Below, one piece after another: positions 27,601-35,925 of a stretch of 64,000 bases of DNA (position 1 is the stretch's first letter; each line of letters begins with the position of its first letter). The notes below the pieces were generated by a model that saw only the letters and a list, made by a program, of their open reading frames with translations, did no database searches and was not told the origin of the DNA. The position numbers were made by a program, and so were the translations under genes. Origin of the DNA: Hymenobacter wooponensis (GTDB lineage Bacteria; Bacteroidota; Bacteroidia; Cytophagales; Hymenobacteraceae); contig NZ_SRKZ01000010.1 of assembly GCF_004745865.1 (NCBI RefSeq), positions 1 through 64,000 on the forward strand. Direction: 5' to 3'.

Positions 27601-28009
27601 CGCTCAACCCCACGAGGAGGACGAGCTGGCCCTGAGCTACTACAACTCCATGACCACCTGGATTCAGGTAGACCCGCTGCTGGAGCTCTTCGGCCTCACC
27701 CGCCAAGACCTGCAAACCGGCGACGAGGCCCAGCTGGCCCGCGCCGTGCGCAGCGTAGCCCAGCGCATCCCCACGTACGTCACCATTAAAGACGTGAAGT
27801 ACCGCTGGGGCCACGGCCAGGAGGATATTTACCCCGTAGCCCAAATCGAGAAGCTCTGGAGCGACATGTCGGCCCTCGCGGATGTGAAGTGCGGCTACCT
27901 GGTAGTACCCCGCAGCCGCGGCCAGCAAATGAAAGACCCCGCCCAGCTCGACTCTTGGGTAACCGACGGCAGCAAAGCCCACGTGGAGTCGTTGGGCACG
28001 TTTGAGTAA
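24674..28009 (+). CDS. fusion: GHMP-kinase-like (fucokinase-type) half plus UDP-sugar pyrophosphorylase half
   Basis: At 1111 residues this combines two enzymes. The first part resembles the kinase half of FKP-type fucokinases: IPKGSRFAVSTNLLGSI at about 310, GGGWQDSGGVWPGIKAI at about 367 and GGMSGGGMGMFVNP at about 527. The second part, from about 735, is a eukaryotic-type UTP-sugar-1-phosphate uridylyltransferase with LAAGVGSRWTKGAG and VIKALNPFVEF, then TLMLHNIDTLGAD for the substrate. The expected reactions are phosphorylation of a sugar at C1 followed by NDP-sugar formation in the cytoplasm. The order is reversed relative to Bacteroides FKP. The glycine-rich kinase loop (GSGLGTSS in FKP) reads GSRFAVST, so kinase activity is uncertain. 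It follows another nucleotidyltransferase gene, separated by a family A repeat. Confidence 0.8.
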   Translation: MNAFIDTITSTDPAVRNRSFYDLSRGLSARALLQHLRELDEFRKATPNLYDKVRAILFLYAGFRFFLQESPEIAPVGNIPYAGFEDLLGRRFEHAISTFLKELDTHGPNATLFSALAESYHHLSFQILADQVRKSVRSSKGNQWMFRVGHQEEHPIRIHPQLLQRQEGSLFYPVLHESTSVRMDLTHSGWSDIFFLGMDYPEGARVVNLSIDLGMFGRDKDILPPLHAYVRVIPDPVLRLTSIDLNTTKDIHDLADLFNFGNDYLSLVKAGVIASGMIPPSFEGTNQSLPDILARMVAPGMGIELVTKVNDIPKGSRFAVSTNLLGSIISLLMRATGQTQQLTGGLQESERRLVASRAILGEWIGGSGGGWQDSGGVWPGIKAIQGTFAQPGDPEYDISRGTLLPRHRVLEGEEVHPEMEERIMKSLVLMHGGMASNVGPILEMVTEKYLLRGQQETAARQQTNEVFDNILAAIREGDIQKLGANTARNFEGPIKTIIPWATTYFTEQLIAKAKKEFGADYYGFLMLGGMSGGGMGMFVNPDKYEHYKVRVLELLRQTKQELSASLPFAMEPVVYNWSINKRGTWASLHQGAEALMPEQYYAIHVSQLVKQEPETIAYIRRAEIDFFTTHCEQNNLAYPLLRTIVSNLFKVSDPTAQGNRSTENEKAERIKQENGFDYIQHEDIREELQKGRIGLSRNRLSDDTTIEDVQTPDVVQFDSLGQYEAAGEEAIRANKVAVLSLAAGVGSRWTKGAGVIKALNPFVEFNGRHRSFLEIHLAKTRRVAQQYGAVIPHVVATSYLTHEPIRKQLASTSNFGYSGPVYLSEGRSIGQRFVPTERDLRFMWEEMPQETLDENKQKVRDAVRGSMINWAKGKGEGTDYVDNIAAQRFSPLGHWYEVSNLLRNGTLAQLLRENPQVETLMLHNIDTLGADVHAAALGYHLASRNVLTFEVIPRRIEDRGGGLARVNGQVRLLEGLAQPHEEDELALSYYNSMTTWIQVDPLLELFGLTRQDLQTGDEAQLARAVRSVAQRIPTYVTIKDVKYRWGHGQEDIYPVAQIEKLWSDMSALADVKCGYLVVPRSRGQQMKDPAQLDSWVTDGSKAHVESLGTFE

Positions 28010-28022
28010 GCAGTAGAATTGT

Positions 28023-28046
28023 TATTCCTCGCTTTGCTCGGAATGA
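28023..28046. repeat. hairpin ATTCCTCGC / GCTCGGAAT
   Basis: A short imperfect palindrome directly after the fusion gene stop (ATTCCTCGCTTTGCTCGGAAT). It resembles fragments of the dispersed repeats but stands alone here. Confidence 0.45.
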
Positions 28047-28050
28047 CAGA

Positions 28051-28105
28051 AAACCAGTAGGCCAGTTGAGCACCAGCGTTTGGTACTTAACTGGCCTACT
28101 GGTTT
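28051..28105. terminator. 17-base inverted repeat, probable terminator region
   Basis: AAACCAGTAGGCCAGTT at 28051-28067 is mirrored at 28089-28105 around a 21-base spacer, between the convergent fusion gene and aldo/keto reductase gene. There is no long T-run, so a terminator role is only likely by position. Confidence 0.5.
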
Positions 28106-28130
28106 ATAAGCATTTTTACTACCAATTCTC

Positions 28131-28222
28131 GTCATGCTGAGCTTGCCGAAGCATCTCTACCGCCTCGTCCTCACGGCAGGAGTTAGCCTGAGGCAAAGAT
28201 GCTTCGACAAGCTCAGCATGAC
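28131..28222. repeat. family D inverted repeat
   Basis: Arms of 26 bases at 28131-28156 and 28197-28222 (GTCATGCTGAGCTTG end) pair with one mismatch around a 40-base spacer. It lies just before the end of the aldo/keto reductase gene. Confidence 0.82.
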
Positions 28223-28251
28223 CGGTTGAAGGAAAGCATACGCCCTCTCTA

Positions 28252-29241
28252 TCAACGCAAAATTCCTTCGATCCGGCTTAGCTCCTCCTCGCTGAACTGG
28301 ATATTCTCCAAGCAGCGCAGAGAGTCCGTAAGTTGCTCGGGTTTGCTGGCTCCGATGAGCACCGACGTTACCCGCTCATCCCGCAAAATCCAGGACAGCG
28401 CCATTTGGGCCAGGCTCTGGCCGCGCTCTTGCGCTAGCGCGTTTAGCTGCTGAATCTGCTGCAGGCGCTCTGGGGTGAGTTGATTTTCGGTGAGGAAGCC
28501 GACGCCTTTGGCTACGCGCGAATCTTCGGGGATGCCGCGCAGGTACTTGTCAGTGAGCAGGCCCTGGGCCAGGGGCGAGAACGGGATGCAGCCCACGCCT
28601 TCCTGGCCTAGCAGGTCCAGCAGGCCGCCTTCTACCCAGCGCTCAAACATGGAGTACTTGGGCTGATGAATCAGGCAGGGCGTGCCCAGCTCCCGCAGAA
28701 TCTCCATGGCCCGGGCAGCTTCCTCGGGTTGGTAGTTGCTGATGCCCACGTACAGCGCCTTGCCCTGGCGCACTGCGTGGTCGAGGGCGCCCATGGTTTC
28801 TTCCAGGGGCGTATCCGGGTCGGGGCGGTGCGAGTAGAAGATGTCCACATAGTCCAGCTTCATGCGCTTGAGGCTCTGGTCGAGACTGGAGATGAGGTAT
28901 TTGCGGGAGCCCCATTCGCCGTAGGGCCCCTCCCACATGTGGTAGCCGGCTTTAGTGGAGATAATCAGCTCGTCGCGGTAGCCGCGGAAATCCTCCTTGA
29001 GAATGCGGCCGAAGTTGGTTTCGGCGGAGCCGGGCGGCGGACCGTAGTTATTCGCCAGGTCGAAGTGCGTCACGCCGCTGTCGAAGGCCCGGTGCAGGAT
29101 GGCGCGGAAGTTACTGAGCACATCCACGTCGCCGAAGTTGTGCCAGAGGCCTAGCGACACCGCCGGCAGCTTGAGGCCACTCTGGCCACAGCGCCGGTAA
29201 AGCATGGAGGAATAGCGGGAGGGGTTTGGTTGGTAGGGCAT
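28252..29241 (-). CDS. aldo/keto reductase (YghZ / MgrA-like)
   Basis: The 329-residue protein has the AKR TIM barrel with the catalytic Asp and Tyr in FDLANNYGPPPGSAE, the Lys in IISTKAGYHMW and the His in DIFYSHRPDPDTPLEE. The N-terminal RRCGQSGLKLPAVSLGLW and the NADPH-binding C-terminal TSVLIGASKPEQLTDSL complete the match. The subgroup with GPYGEWGSRKYLISSLDQSL corresponds to YghZ-type L-glyceraldehyde-3-phosphate/methylglyoxal reductases. It is NADPH-dependent and cytoplasmic. It stands alone. The exact physiological substrate is not certain. Confidence 0.93.
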   Translation of the reverse strand: MPYQPNPSRYSSMLYRRCGQSGLKLPAVSLGLWHNFGDVDVLSNFRAILHRAFDSGVTHFDLANNYGPPPGSAETNFGRILKEDFRGYRDELIISTKAGYHMWEGPYGEWGSRKYLISSLDQSLKRMKLDYVDIFYSHRPDPDTPLEETMGALDHAVRQGKALYVGISNYQPEEAARAMEILRELGTPCLIHQPKYSMFERWVEGGLLDLLGQEGVGCIPFSPLAQGLLTDKYLRGIPEDSRVAKGVGFLTENQLTPERLQQIQQLNALAQERGQSLAQMALSWILRDERVTSVLIGASKPEQLTDSLRCLENIQFSEEELSRIEGILR

Positions 29242-29354
29242 TGGTTGGTAAAAAGAACTAAAGTATGGTGACAGGAGAGCTAGGATCAGTGCTCAATATA
29301 GAGACCTTCTAAAATTCTGCTGACTTTCGTACGACTTTCACCTCTGTTTATCTC

Positions 29355-29762
29355 ATGACAGCTTACGGATCTATACTTAAGGTCTCTTCTTATACCCTTG
29401 GAGTGGCGCGTTTTTTGGGGGTTCGGAATGTGTTTTTTATGCTTGTTGGGTGGGCAGTACTTTTCTCACTGCAAGGAATAGCCATTATTCTATTTACCGG
29501 CTTAGTGCTCTATCTGCAGAAACGCATGTCAGACCTTAAAATCACTGACCGTCTAGAGACAGCAGCTACATGGTCTGTCATATTAGTTCACGAGTTGTTC
29601 TTTATCTGGATATGTTGGCTGCTACTGTTTCCTGAGGGTTTAGAACAATGGAGCTGGTTTCCGTTATGCCTTTTAGGTTTTCTCTTAGCCTTAGTTGCTT
29701 GGTGGAAAACAGTGTTTTCTGGCTCCTCGTCTGTTCCAGATAGGAATCGGCCGCAGCTGTAA
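29355..29762 (+). CDS. small integral membrane protein, unknown
   Basis: The 135-residue protein from ATG 29355 shows three to four hydrophobic segments, among them VFFMLVGWAVLFSLQGIAII, LVHELFFIWICWLLLF and FPLCLLGFLLALVAWW. A short polar C-terminus follows. I recognise no family. Base composition is somewhat lower in GC than the flanks. It lies between a minus-strand reductase and a plus-strand VOC protein gene and may share a transcript with the latter, 70 bases downstream. Confidence 0.6.
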   Translation: MTAYGSILKVSSYTLGVARFLGVRNVFFMLVGWAVLFSLQGIAIILFTGLVLYLQKRMSDLKITDRLETAATWSVILVHELFFIWICWLLLFPEGLEQWSWFPLCLLGFLLALVAWWKTVFSGSSSVPDRNRPQL

Positions 29763-29834
29763 TTTGAATTACACATTGCTTAGTTGTCACGCCAGCTGTA
29801 TTCTACAAAAGCCTTTCTACCCCTGATACTATCT

Positions 29835-30197
29835 ATGTCCCAGCAAATCCGTTCCCTGCGTCCTTTCATCGGGGCCAAAGATTTCGCTGTTTCGCGCAGC
29901 TTTTATCAAGCCTGGGGATTTGCTGAAACGGTGCTTTCGCCGGGTATGTCTCTCTTTTCACGTGAGGGAGTATGCTTTTACCTGCAGGATTACTACGTGC
30001 CCGAATGGGTAGACAACACCATGCTGTTTCTGGAAGTGGAAGACGTGGAGCAGTATTGGGCGGAGCTTACGGCGCTAGATTTACCCGGCCACTATGCTGG
30101 GGTCCGGGTTGCACCCATTCGGCACGAGGACTGGGGTAAGGAGGGCTTCGTGCACGACCCCGCCGGCGTGCTCTGGCACATTGGTGAGTTCAAATAG
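29835..30197 (+). CDS. VOC / glyoxalase-bleomycin resistance family protein
   Basis: The 120-residue protein has the vicinal-oxygen-chelate pattern: RPFIGAKDFAVSRSFYQAWGF at the start, MLFLEVEDVEQYWAEL in the middle and FVHDPAGVLWHIGE at the end, with a terminal His-x-Glu-like metal or ligand position. Members include glyoxalases, dioxygenases and antibiotic-binding proteins; this small type is usually unassigned. ATG 29835 is chosen over an upstream in-frame codon at 29784 because family sequence begins here. Confidence 0.85.
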   Translation: MSQQIRSLRPFIGAKDFAVSRSFYQAWGFAETVLSPGMSLFSREGVCFYLQDYYVPEWVDNTMLFLEVEDVEQYWAELTALDLPGHYAGVRVAPIRHEDWGKEGFVHDPAGVLWHIGEFK

Positions 30198-30232
30198 AGT
30201 GTAGCTTTCTTAAACTATTTGGACTGTTGCAC

Positions 30233-30775
30233 ATGAAGTTATTCTTTGCCTTTACTCTGGCACTGGTTCCCATCTTAGCTATTGGTCAATCGCCCAGGCC
30301 TAGGCCAGAAAGTTTATATCTGAAGGCTTTTCAATACATCAAGACCGATCCTGAATTCCTCAAGATGCGAGGCAAGAGTGACTGCGTTGCCGTATTTGAC
30401 AGTATTGTTCACCAGAGCCAGTCTGTATTTATAGAAGAGCTCGGAAAACAATGGGGCTATGCTGGTTATAAGGAAACAGGCCGGTTGCGGGACTCTCTAT
30501 TTACGCTAGATCAAGCAGCCTATCACAAGCCCTACTACTCCTCAATAACGGCCTCATTAACTAGGGCTTCTGGAGGCAAGAAAGGCTGAATGGTTATCAC
30601 GTTCTCGCGGCTGCACAATGATATGCTGTTGGCAGAAGTCAGCGATAATGAAGAAGGTGGCCTAGGCTTTCATCATATCATCTCTACCTTCGATCAATCT
30701 ATACGCTATGTCTTTTTCTTCGGACCCAACGGCACTATACAGCGGTGTTATTTACAGCTGGCTAATTACAATTAG
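30233..30775 (+). pseudogene. secreted hypothetical protein interrupted by an in-frame TGA
   Basis: From ATG 30233 there is a signal peptide (LFFAFTLALVPILAIGQ) and a helical region to a TGA at 30587-30589. The same frame continues immediately with ATG and 60 sense codons (MVITFSRLHNDMLLAEVSDN) to TAA at 30775. The continuation in exactly the same frame suggests one ancestral protein of about 180 residues split by a nonsense change; alternatively the second part restarts at TGAATG. I recognise no family. Confidence 0.6.
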
Positions 30776-30847
30776 CCTACTTCACCTATAGGCTATCCTA
30801 TTATACCTCTTGGACTTACCCCCTATAGCTAGACAAACGAGGCACGG

Positions 30848-31303
30848 TTAGCGGTGCTCTAATGTGTGCTTCAAATCGCGCAAACGACCACGTACGTTAT
30901 GCGCCAAGATGTATTTGACCAAGGTAGAAAATAGCTGCAATGGCTGTTTCAGCGCGAAGGAATAAGTAAACGTTGCCTTGGTGAGACTAGTGCTTATTTC
31001 CTCAAAACGCCAGGAACCGGCAAATGCGGCAAACATTCCCGCTGGCTTAGTCAGCTTTATAGCCGCAACGGTGGGCGGATTGAACGACACGTACTCCGTT
31101 TCCATCCCGATGCCATGCTTAGAAACGCACCACGATTTTACGCCCTTGGCGGCTTCCTGCGCACCATCAAGCAGGATAGCTTCCCGCAGAAAAGTATCCC
31201 ACACCAGGCGCTGGCTGTAGTCTTGGGTGTACTCAAATACCTGCTGTTGCGGACAAGCAATCTGGATTGACTCAACGAATTTCAGCAGTTTCATATTCAG
31301 CAT
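30848..31303 (-). CDS. SRPBCC / START-like fold protein
   Basis: The 151-residue protein has the SRPBCC pattern: VESIQIACPQQQVFEYTQDY at the N-terminus, a WDTFLREAILLDG strand-turn, TEYVSFNPPTVAAIKL in the mid-sheet, GSWRFEEIS and a long C-terminal helix ending RLRDLKHTLEHR. These proteins bind hydrophobic ligands in an open barrel; polyketide cyclases and toxin RatA belong to the fold. No specific ligand is implied. It may start at 31303 or at the Met three codons later. Confidence 0.75.
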   Translation of the reverse strand: MLNMKLLKFVESIQIACPQQQVFEYTQDYSQRLVWDTFLREAILLDGAQEAAKGVKSWCVSKHGIGMETEYVSFNPPTVAAIKLTKPAGMFAAFAGSWRFEEISTSLTKATFTYSFALKQPLQLFSTLVKYILAHNVRGRLRDLKHTLEHR

Positions 31304-31475
31304 TGCTTTTGATAGCCCTCAACAGATAAAGTTGAAACAAATAAAGCACAGCCGTAATAGACCCTAGCAACGAACCACACAGCTTTTGTCAAAAAATCAT
31401 TTGTACTCGTCAGCCACGTAATAGCAAGTTCCCGCGCAAAGTATCGGCTAGGAGCTTAAGAATAGCATCTAATAT

Positions 31476-31832
31476 TTAAGCTGAGTAGTTGCTGGCAGGT
31501 GCTTCCGTTACAATCCGAAGAAGGATATTCATAAGCTCCGGTTGGTACTTGGCAGTAATCTGATCAAGCCGTTCATCTATCTCCTTCAATACTCCAGGTG
31601 CCCAGTAATTTCTTTCCTGCTCAATCGGAAATTCTCTAATAAGAGCACAATACTCTTTTACTGTAGCTACTTCTGCGTCATTCAATGGCTTGATGTTGTA
31701 ATCAGATAACCAATACAAATGCTTATCCAAACGTCTTACCCCGAGCGGTATGCTTACCTGCCCCGTAGTAATTGAACGAGCCGTTGAAACAAACTTGCGG
31801 AATAGTCCGACAGATTTAGGCGGGTTGGGCAT
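31476..31832 (-). CDS. hypothetical protein
   Basis: This 118-residue, mostly helical, soluble protein has no signal peptide or membrane segment. Recognisable features are LDKHLYWLSDYNIKPLNDAEV and RNYWAPGVLKEIDERLDQI. I know no family for it. The GC content is clearly below that of the neighbouring helicase gene, suggesting a foreign origin. It is divergent from the helicase. Confidence 0.55.
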   Translation of the reverse strand: MPNPPKSVGLFRKFVSTARSITTGQVSIPLGVRRLDKHLYWLSDYNIKPLNDAEVATVKEYCALIREFPIEQERNYWAPGVLKEIDERLDQITAKYQPELMNILLRIVTEAPASNYSA

Positions 31833-31941
31833 GAAGTGTACTCAAATCACTTGAACAGCTAAAGTTAATTTTCTCCCCGACCTTCGGCCACTCTTTTGCC
31901 CGTTTCGTTGTTATCAACGAATCTACAAATACTCCCTTCTT

Positions 31942-33924
31942 TTGTCTGAACAACCTACCTATACCGACCCTTACGCACTAGAGAAAGAGCTGCGCAAGGT
32001 GGAGGCCCTCATGAAGCTCGAGCAGCAGGAGGACCTAGAACAATTTAAAATCAAGAGCGCTAAGGCCTCCATTGCGGAGCGCCAGCAGCGCGGCCTGACG
32101 TGGTATCCCGTCAAAATAACCAAGGAAGATATCGGCTTCGGGGGCAAGCTCGTCATTGAGCTGGAGCGCCCCGCCAGCCAGGGTGGCCTACACCTGTTTC
32201 AGGTAGGCAAAAATGCGGCCCTGTTCGGCAATATTCCCGGTCGCTCGGGCTCCGATAGGCCTACGCTCAACGGCGTTATCACTAGCGTGAAGCGCAACAA
32301 AATCTTGCTGGCCACCACCAAGGAAGACCTCCCCGACTGGGTGGACGAAGGCAAGCTGGGCGTAGATCTGACCTTCGACGAGGTGAGCTACCGCGAGATG
32401 GAGTACGCCCTGGGCAAAGTGATGGGCGCCTACGATGGCCGCCTGGCGGAGCTGCGCGACGTGCTGCTGGGTGCCAAACCGGCTCGATACAAGCCGGAGT
32501 CAGAAGCCCAGCTCTACTATCCTTCTCCCCTCAATGAAAGCCAATTGGCGGCGGTGCGCCACGTGCTAGCGGCCCAGGATGTGGCCATCATCCACGGCCC
32601 TCCCGGCACCGGCAAAACCACCACGCTGGTGCAGGCTATTCTGGAAACTATCCGGCGCGAGCGGCGGGTGCTGGTGTGCGCCCCCAGCAACACGGCCGTG
32701 GACTTGCTGACGGAAAAGCTGGCCGAGCGCAACGTGAACGTAATTCGAATGGGCAACCCCTCGCGGGTGTCGGATCTGCTGCTGCAGCACACGCTGGATG
32801 CGCAGATCATGAACCACAAGAGCTACGCCGAGCTGAAAAGCATGCGCCAGACCGCCGAGCAATACCGTGAGCAGGCTGGTAAGTTCAAGCGCCACTTTGG
32901 CTGGGAGGAGCGTGAGCAGCGCCGCCACCTAAAGGAGCAGGCCCACCTGCTGCTGCAGGAGTCAGACCAGCTGGAGCGCTACATCACGGAGGATCTGCTG
33001 GAACAGGTACAGGTAATTACGTGCACCCTTGTGGGAGCCTCTAACCGGGCCATCCGCCACCTGACCTACGAAACCGTGTTTATCGACGAAGCCGCCCAGG
33101 CCCTGGAGCCGGGCTGCTGGATTCCGATTACCAAGGCCAACCGCGTAGTGCTGGCTGGCGACCATCAGCAGCTGCCGCCCACCGTGAAGAGCGAGAAAGC
33201 CGCTCAGGGTGGCCTACGCGAAACGCTGTTTGAAAAGTGCATCCGGCGGCAGCCCAACACGGCGCGCATGCTGGAGGTGCAATACCGCATGCACGAGCAG
33301 ATCATGGAATTCAGCTCGGAACAGTTTTATGAAGGCCGCCTGAAAGCCGCGCCCAGCGTGGCCCATGCCGACTTGCCCGATTACGACCTGCGCTTCGCCC
33401 CCGATATGGCCGTGGAATTCTTGGATACGGCCGGCTTCGGCTTCCAGGAAATCACCATCGAGGAAAGCCGCTCTACCGCCAACCCCGAGGAAGCGGACCT
33501 GCTGCTCAAGCGCCTCTCGCAACTCCTGGAGCCTTACGACCAGGCTGAGCACGAAGCCGACCTGCTCACCATCGGCGTAATTGCCCCCTACCGCGCCCAG
33601 ATCAACTATTTGAAGGATGCAGTAGAGGAAAACGACGAACTGGTAGGCCTCATGGAGCACCGCATGCTCAGCATCGGAACCGTTGACTCGTTCCAGGGTC
33701 AGGAGCGCGACATCATTGCCATCAGTCTCACTCGCAGTAACCCCCAGGGTGAAATCGGCTTCCTTTCCGACATCCGTCGCATGAATGTGGGCATGACCCG
33801 CGCCCGCCGCAAGCTCCTCCTCGTGGGCGACTCCAGCACCCTTGGCTCCCATCCCTTCTACAAAGCCTTTCTCGACTATGTAGAAAGCATCGGAGCGTAC
33901 CGCACCGCTTGGGAGTTGCAGTAG
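31942..33924 (+). CDS. SF1B DNA/RNA helicase, IGHMBP2/Upf1-like
   Basis: The 660-residue protein has an N-terminal OB/stalk region and then the SF1 helicase motifs in order: HGPPGTGKTTTLVQAI (Walker A, about residue 218), VFIDEAAQALEPG (motif II), LAGDHQQLPPTV (motif III), VQYRMHEQIMEFS (motif IV), IGTVDSFQGQERDIIAISL (motif V) and MNVGMTRARRKLLLVGD (motif VI). It matches bacterial relatives of IGHMBP2, predicted 5'-3' ATP-dependent unwinding enzymes of DNA or RNA. The start is a TTG at 31942; no ATG precedes the conserved N-terminus. The gene is followed by a long hairpin terminator. Confidence 0.94.
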   Translation: MSEQPTYTDPYALEKELRKVEALMKLEQQEDLEQFKIKSAKASIAERQQRGLTWYPVKITKEDIGFGGKLVIELERPASQGGLHLFQVGKNAALFGNIPGRSGSDRPTLNGVITSVKRNKILLATTKEDLPDWVDEGKLGVDLTFDEVSYREMEYALGKVMGAYDGRLAELRDVLLGAKPARYKPESEAQLYYPSPLNESQLAAVRHVLAAQDVAIIHGPPGTGKTTTLVQAILETIRRERRVLVCAPSNTAVDLLTEKLAERNVNVIRMGNPSRVSDLLLQHTLDAQIMNHKSYAELKSMRQTAEQYREQAGKFKRHFGWEEREQRRHLKEQAHLLLQESDQLERYITEDLLEQVQVITCTLVGASNRAIRHLTYETVFIDEAAQALEPGCWIPITKANRVVLAGDHQQLPPTVKSEKAAQGGLRETLFEKCIRRQPNTARMLEVQYRMHEQIMEFSSEQFYEGRLKAAPSVAHADLPDYDLRFAPDMAVEFLDTAGFGFQEITIEESRSTANPEEADLLLKRLSQLLEPYDQAEHEADLLTIGVIAPYRAQINYLKDAVEENDELVGLMEHRMLSIGTVDSFQGQERDIIAISLTRSNPQGEIGFLSDIRRMNVGMTRARRKLLLVGDSSTLGSHPFYKAFLDYVESIGAYRTAWELQ

Positions 33925-33952
33925 CGGTTTATTCCGGCAGAACTTTAGGTCA

Positions 33953-34009
33953 GACACCATCAGTATTTGCCTGCTTTGACAAGTCAAGCAGGCAAATGCT
34001 GATGGTGTC
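33953..34009. terminator. long-stem terminator after the helicase gene
   Basis: An inverted repeat of about 27 bases per arm (outer GACACCATCAG, inner TTTGCCTGCTT), with one mismatch and one bulge, is followed by TTTTTT on the plus strand. It lies between convergent genes. The stem is unusually long for an intrinsic terminator. Confidence 0.8.
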
Positions 34010-34015
34010 ATTTTT

Positions 34016-34567
34016 TCAATCAGCGATTCTTAGCGGCTGCAGACCTGCGGTAGCGGTTTCAGTAGAAATCCAACCGTTTATCTGGTATAGGCTACTAAAG
34101 AAGCGTATGTTCTCCGGCAACTCCGAAATGGTTTGGTAGGCCACATCGAAGTAATATCGCTGGTCCTTTGCATCATAATGCCCGACTCCATCACCTATTT
34201 GTTTGAGCTTGTGCTTGGGGGTATTGCCAATATATAACAGCTCCAACTTTTTGATGGAGTGCCGTTGCGTATCCAGCTGCACAAGCAAGTGTAGAGTTCC
34301 CAATGAGTCTTGGTTACATAGCATAAAGGCCGAATAAGCAGAGCTACCTGCCACAACATTCGACAACTGCACTTCTCTGTAAACAAGTGTTGGATCTGGT
34401 CCTAGCGTTATTGTCTGCCCAGAATCAGCTGATATAAGCTCCCATTGTACAGCCTCATGAGCACTGTTTTGCTCATTCCCAACGGGTACACCTGCAGTAG
34501 GGCGAGTACTGCAGCCAGCGAATAGGATTGACACAGCCAACAAGAGCATTGTGATGAACTCACGCAT
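34016..34567 (-). CDS. lipoprotein, unknown function
   Basis: The 183-residue protein has a signal peptide with lipobox (ILFAGC at about residue 19). The mature part is a beta-rich domain with QWELISADSGQTITLGPDP and VHLLVQLDTQ-like strands. No family is recognised. The C-terminal part contains HYDAKDQRYYFDVAYQTIS. Composition is lower in GC than the window average. Confidence 0.65.
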   Translation of the reverse strand: MREFITMLLLAVSILFAGCSTRPTAGVPVGNEQNSAHEAVQWELISADSGQTITLGPDPTLVYREVQLSNVVAGSSAYSAFMLCNQDSLGTLHLLVQLDTQRHSIKKLELLYIGNTPKHKLKQIGDGVGHYDAKDQRYYFDVAYQTISELPENIRFFSSLYQINGWISTETATAGLQPLRIAD

Positions 34568-34897
34568 AATAATGTCTAGTTAAGCCCTAAAGATAGAGGA
34601 TTAGATATGCGGAGAAACGCTGAGCGGAACGAGGTGCCTTCATCTCTTCAAGCAACTTAGATCTTGAAGAAGCGACTTGTCAGGACTGATTGTAACAATT
34701 AGGAAGCATTAACTGCCTTGCCATTTTGGAGCTATTCATTTCTCATAATGCTACCTTTATAAAGGCACTTCGTTCACTCAATCACCACGCCTCCGTATTT
34801 ATTCGGGGCTTCGTACTAACACTTAAAAGCCCTTTTCAGTGGAACGGGGCTTTTTTTACTGCGTACCTGCTAGCACCACCTTCTAGCAGTACCACCC
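34568..34897. other. spacer upstream of the isoaspartyl peptidase gene
   Basis: No gene is seen. Near the end, AAAAGCCC at 34825-34832 and GGGGCTTTTTTT at 34846-34857 form a terminator-like hairpin only 40 bases before the next ATG. As no plus-strand gene precedes it in this spacer, it could be a leader attenuator or a leftover terminator. Confidence 0.45.
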
Positions 34898-35827
34898 ATG
34901 CCTACCTATTCCATTGTAATTCACGGCGGGGCCGTTACCATGGACCCCAGCAAGATGACGCCAGATCTAGAAGCCGCCATTCGTGAAGGCCTTCAGCAAG
35001 CCCTACAAGCTGGCTGGGAAGTGCTACACGGCGGCGGCAGCGCCCTCGATGCGGTGGAAGCCGCTGTGCGTAGCCTCGAAAACAATGAGCACTTCAATGC
35101 CGGCCGCGGCAGCAGCCTCAACAAGCAGGGCGAGGTAGAGATGGACGCTTCCATTATGGATGGCCGCACGCTGCGGGCTGGCGCCGTCAACAGCGCGCGT
35201 TACGTCAAGAACCCTATTACGCTGGCCCGCACCGTGATGGAGAAGTGTAAGCACGTATTTCTCGCCTCCGAAGGTGCCGTTGAGTTTGCCCTGCAGCATG
35301 GCCTGGAGATGGAAGCCGTACACTACTTCGAGACGGAAAAGGCTCGGAAGGAATGGCTGGAAATTATGCAGGAGGAAGAGAAAGAACCTCAGGAACAAGA
35401 TACCGTTGGGGCCGTAGCCCTAGACCAAGATGGCAACCTGGCCGTGGCCACCAGTACGGGCGGCATTGAGGGCCAGCTCAAAGGTCGCGTCGGCGACAGC
35501 CCCATTGTAGGCGGCGGCTCCTACGCGGCCAACGAGGCCTGCGCCGTTTCCTGCACCGGCGACGGTGAGATTATTATGCGCGGCGCCCTGGCTCATGAAG
35601 TCTATGCCCTAGTGAAATATAAGGGCCTCTCAGCCACTGAAGCCTGCCGCGAGGCCGTGAAGCTCCGCGACGAAGACCTTAAGGGCGACAAAGGCTTCAT
35701 TGCCATCGACAAAGACGGCAACGTAGCCATCGAGACCAACACCAACATCATGCGCTGCGCCTACCGCATCGGCGAAGAGGAACCTTTTGTGGCTGTGTGG
35801 CGCGAGGAGCTAGATAAACTGGCCTAG
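34898..35827 (+). CDS. isoaspartyl peptidase / L-asparaginase, Ntn-hydrolase family
   Basis: The 309-residue protein starts YSIVIHGGAVTM and has GGSALDAVEAAVRSLE plus FNAGRGSSLNKQGEVEMDA, typical of plant-type (class III) asparaginases. The precursor is cut before the catalytic Thr of QDTVGAVALD at about residue 169. TSTGGIEGQLKGRVGDSPIVG follows in the beta subunit. The enzyme removes isoaspartyl residues from dipeptides and hydrolyses asparagine in the cytoplasm. The TAG stop is part of a GGCCTAG word. It is monocistronic. Confidence 0.95.
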   Translation: MPTYSIVIHGGAVTMDPSKMTPDLEAAIREGLQQALQAGWEVLHGGGSALDAVEAAVRSLENNEHFNAGRGSSLNKQGEVEMDASIMDGRTLRAGAVNSARYVKNPITLARTVMEKCKHVFLASEGAVEFALQHGLEMEAVHYFETEKARKEWLEIMQEEEKEPQEQDTVGAVALDQDGNLAVATSTGGIEGQLKGRVGDSPIVGGGSYAANEACAVSCTGDGEIIMRGALAHEVYALVKYKGLSATEACREAVKLRDEDLKGDKGFIAIDKDGNVAIETNTNIMRCAYRIGEEEPFVAVWREELDKLA

Positions 35828-35925
35828 GCAAGGCTTGAATAGAACCTCATAGTGAGCTTACCGAGTAATCTCGCGTGCTGTCGTTGTGCTAGTAAACCAA
35901 CTGGCCTTGGCCACCACCAAACCAC

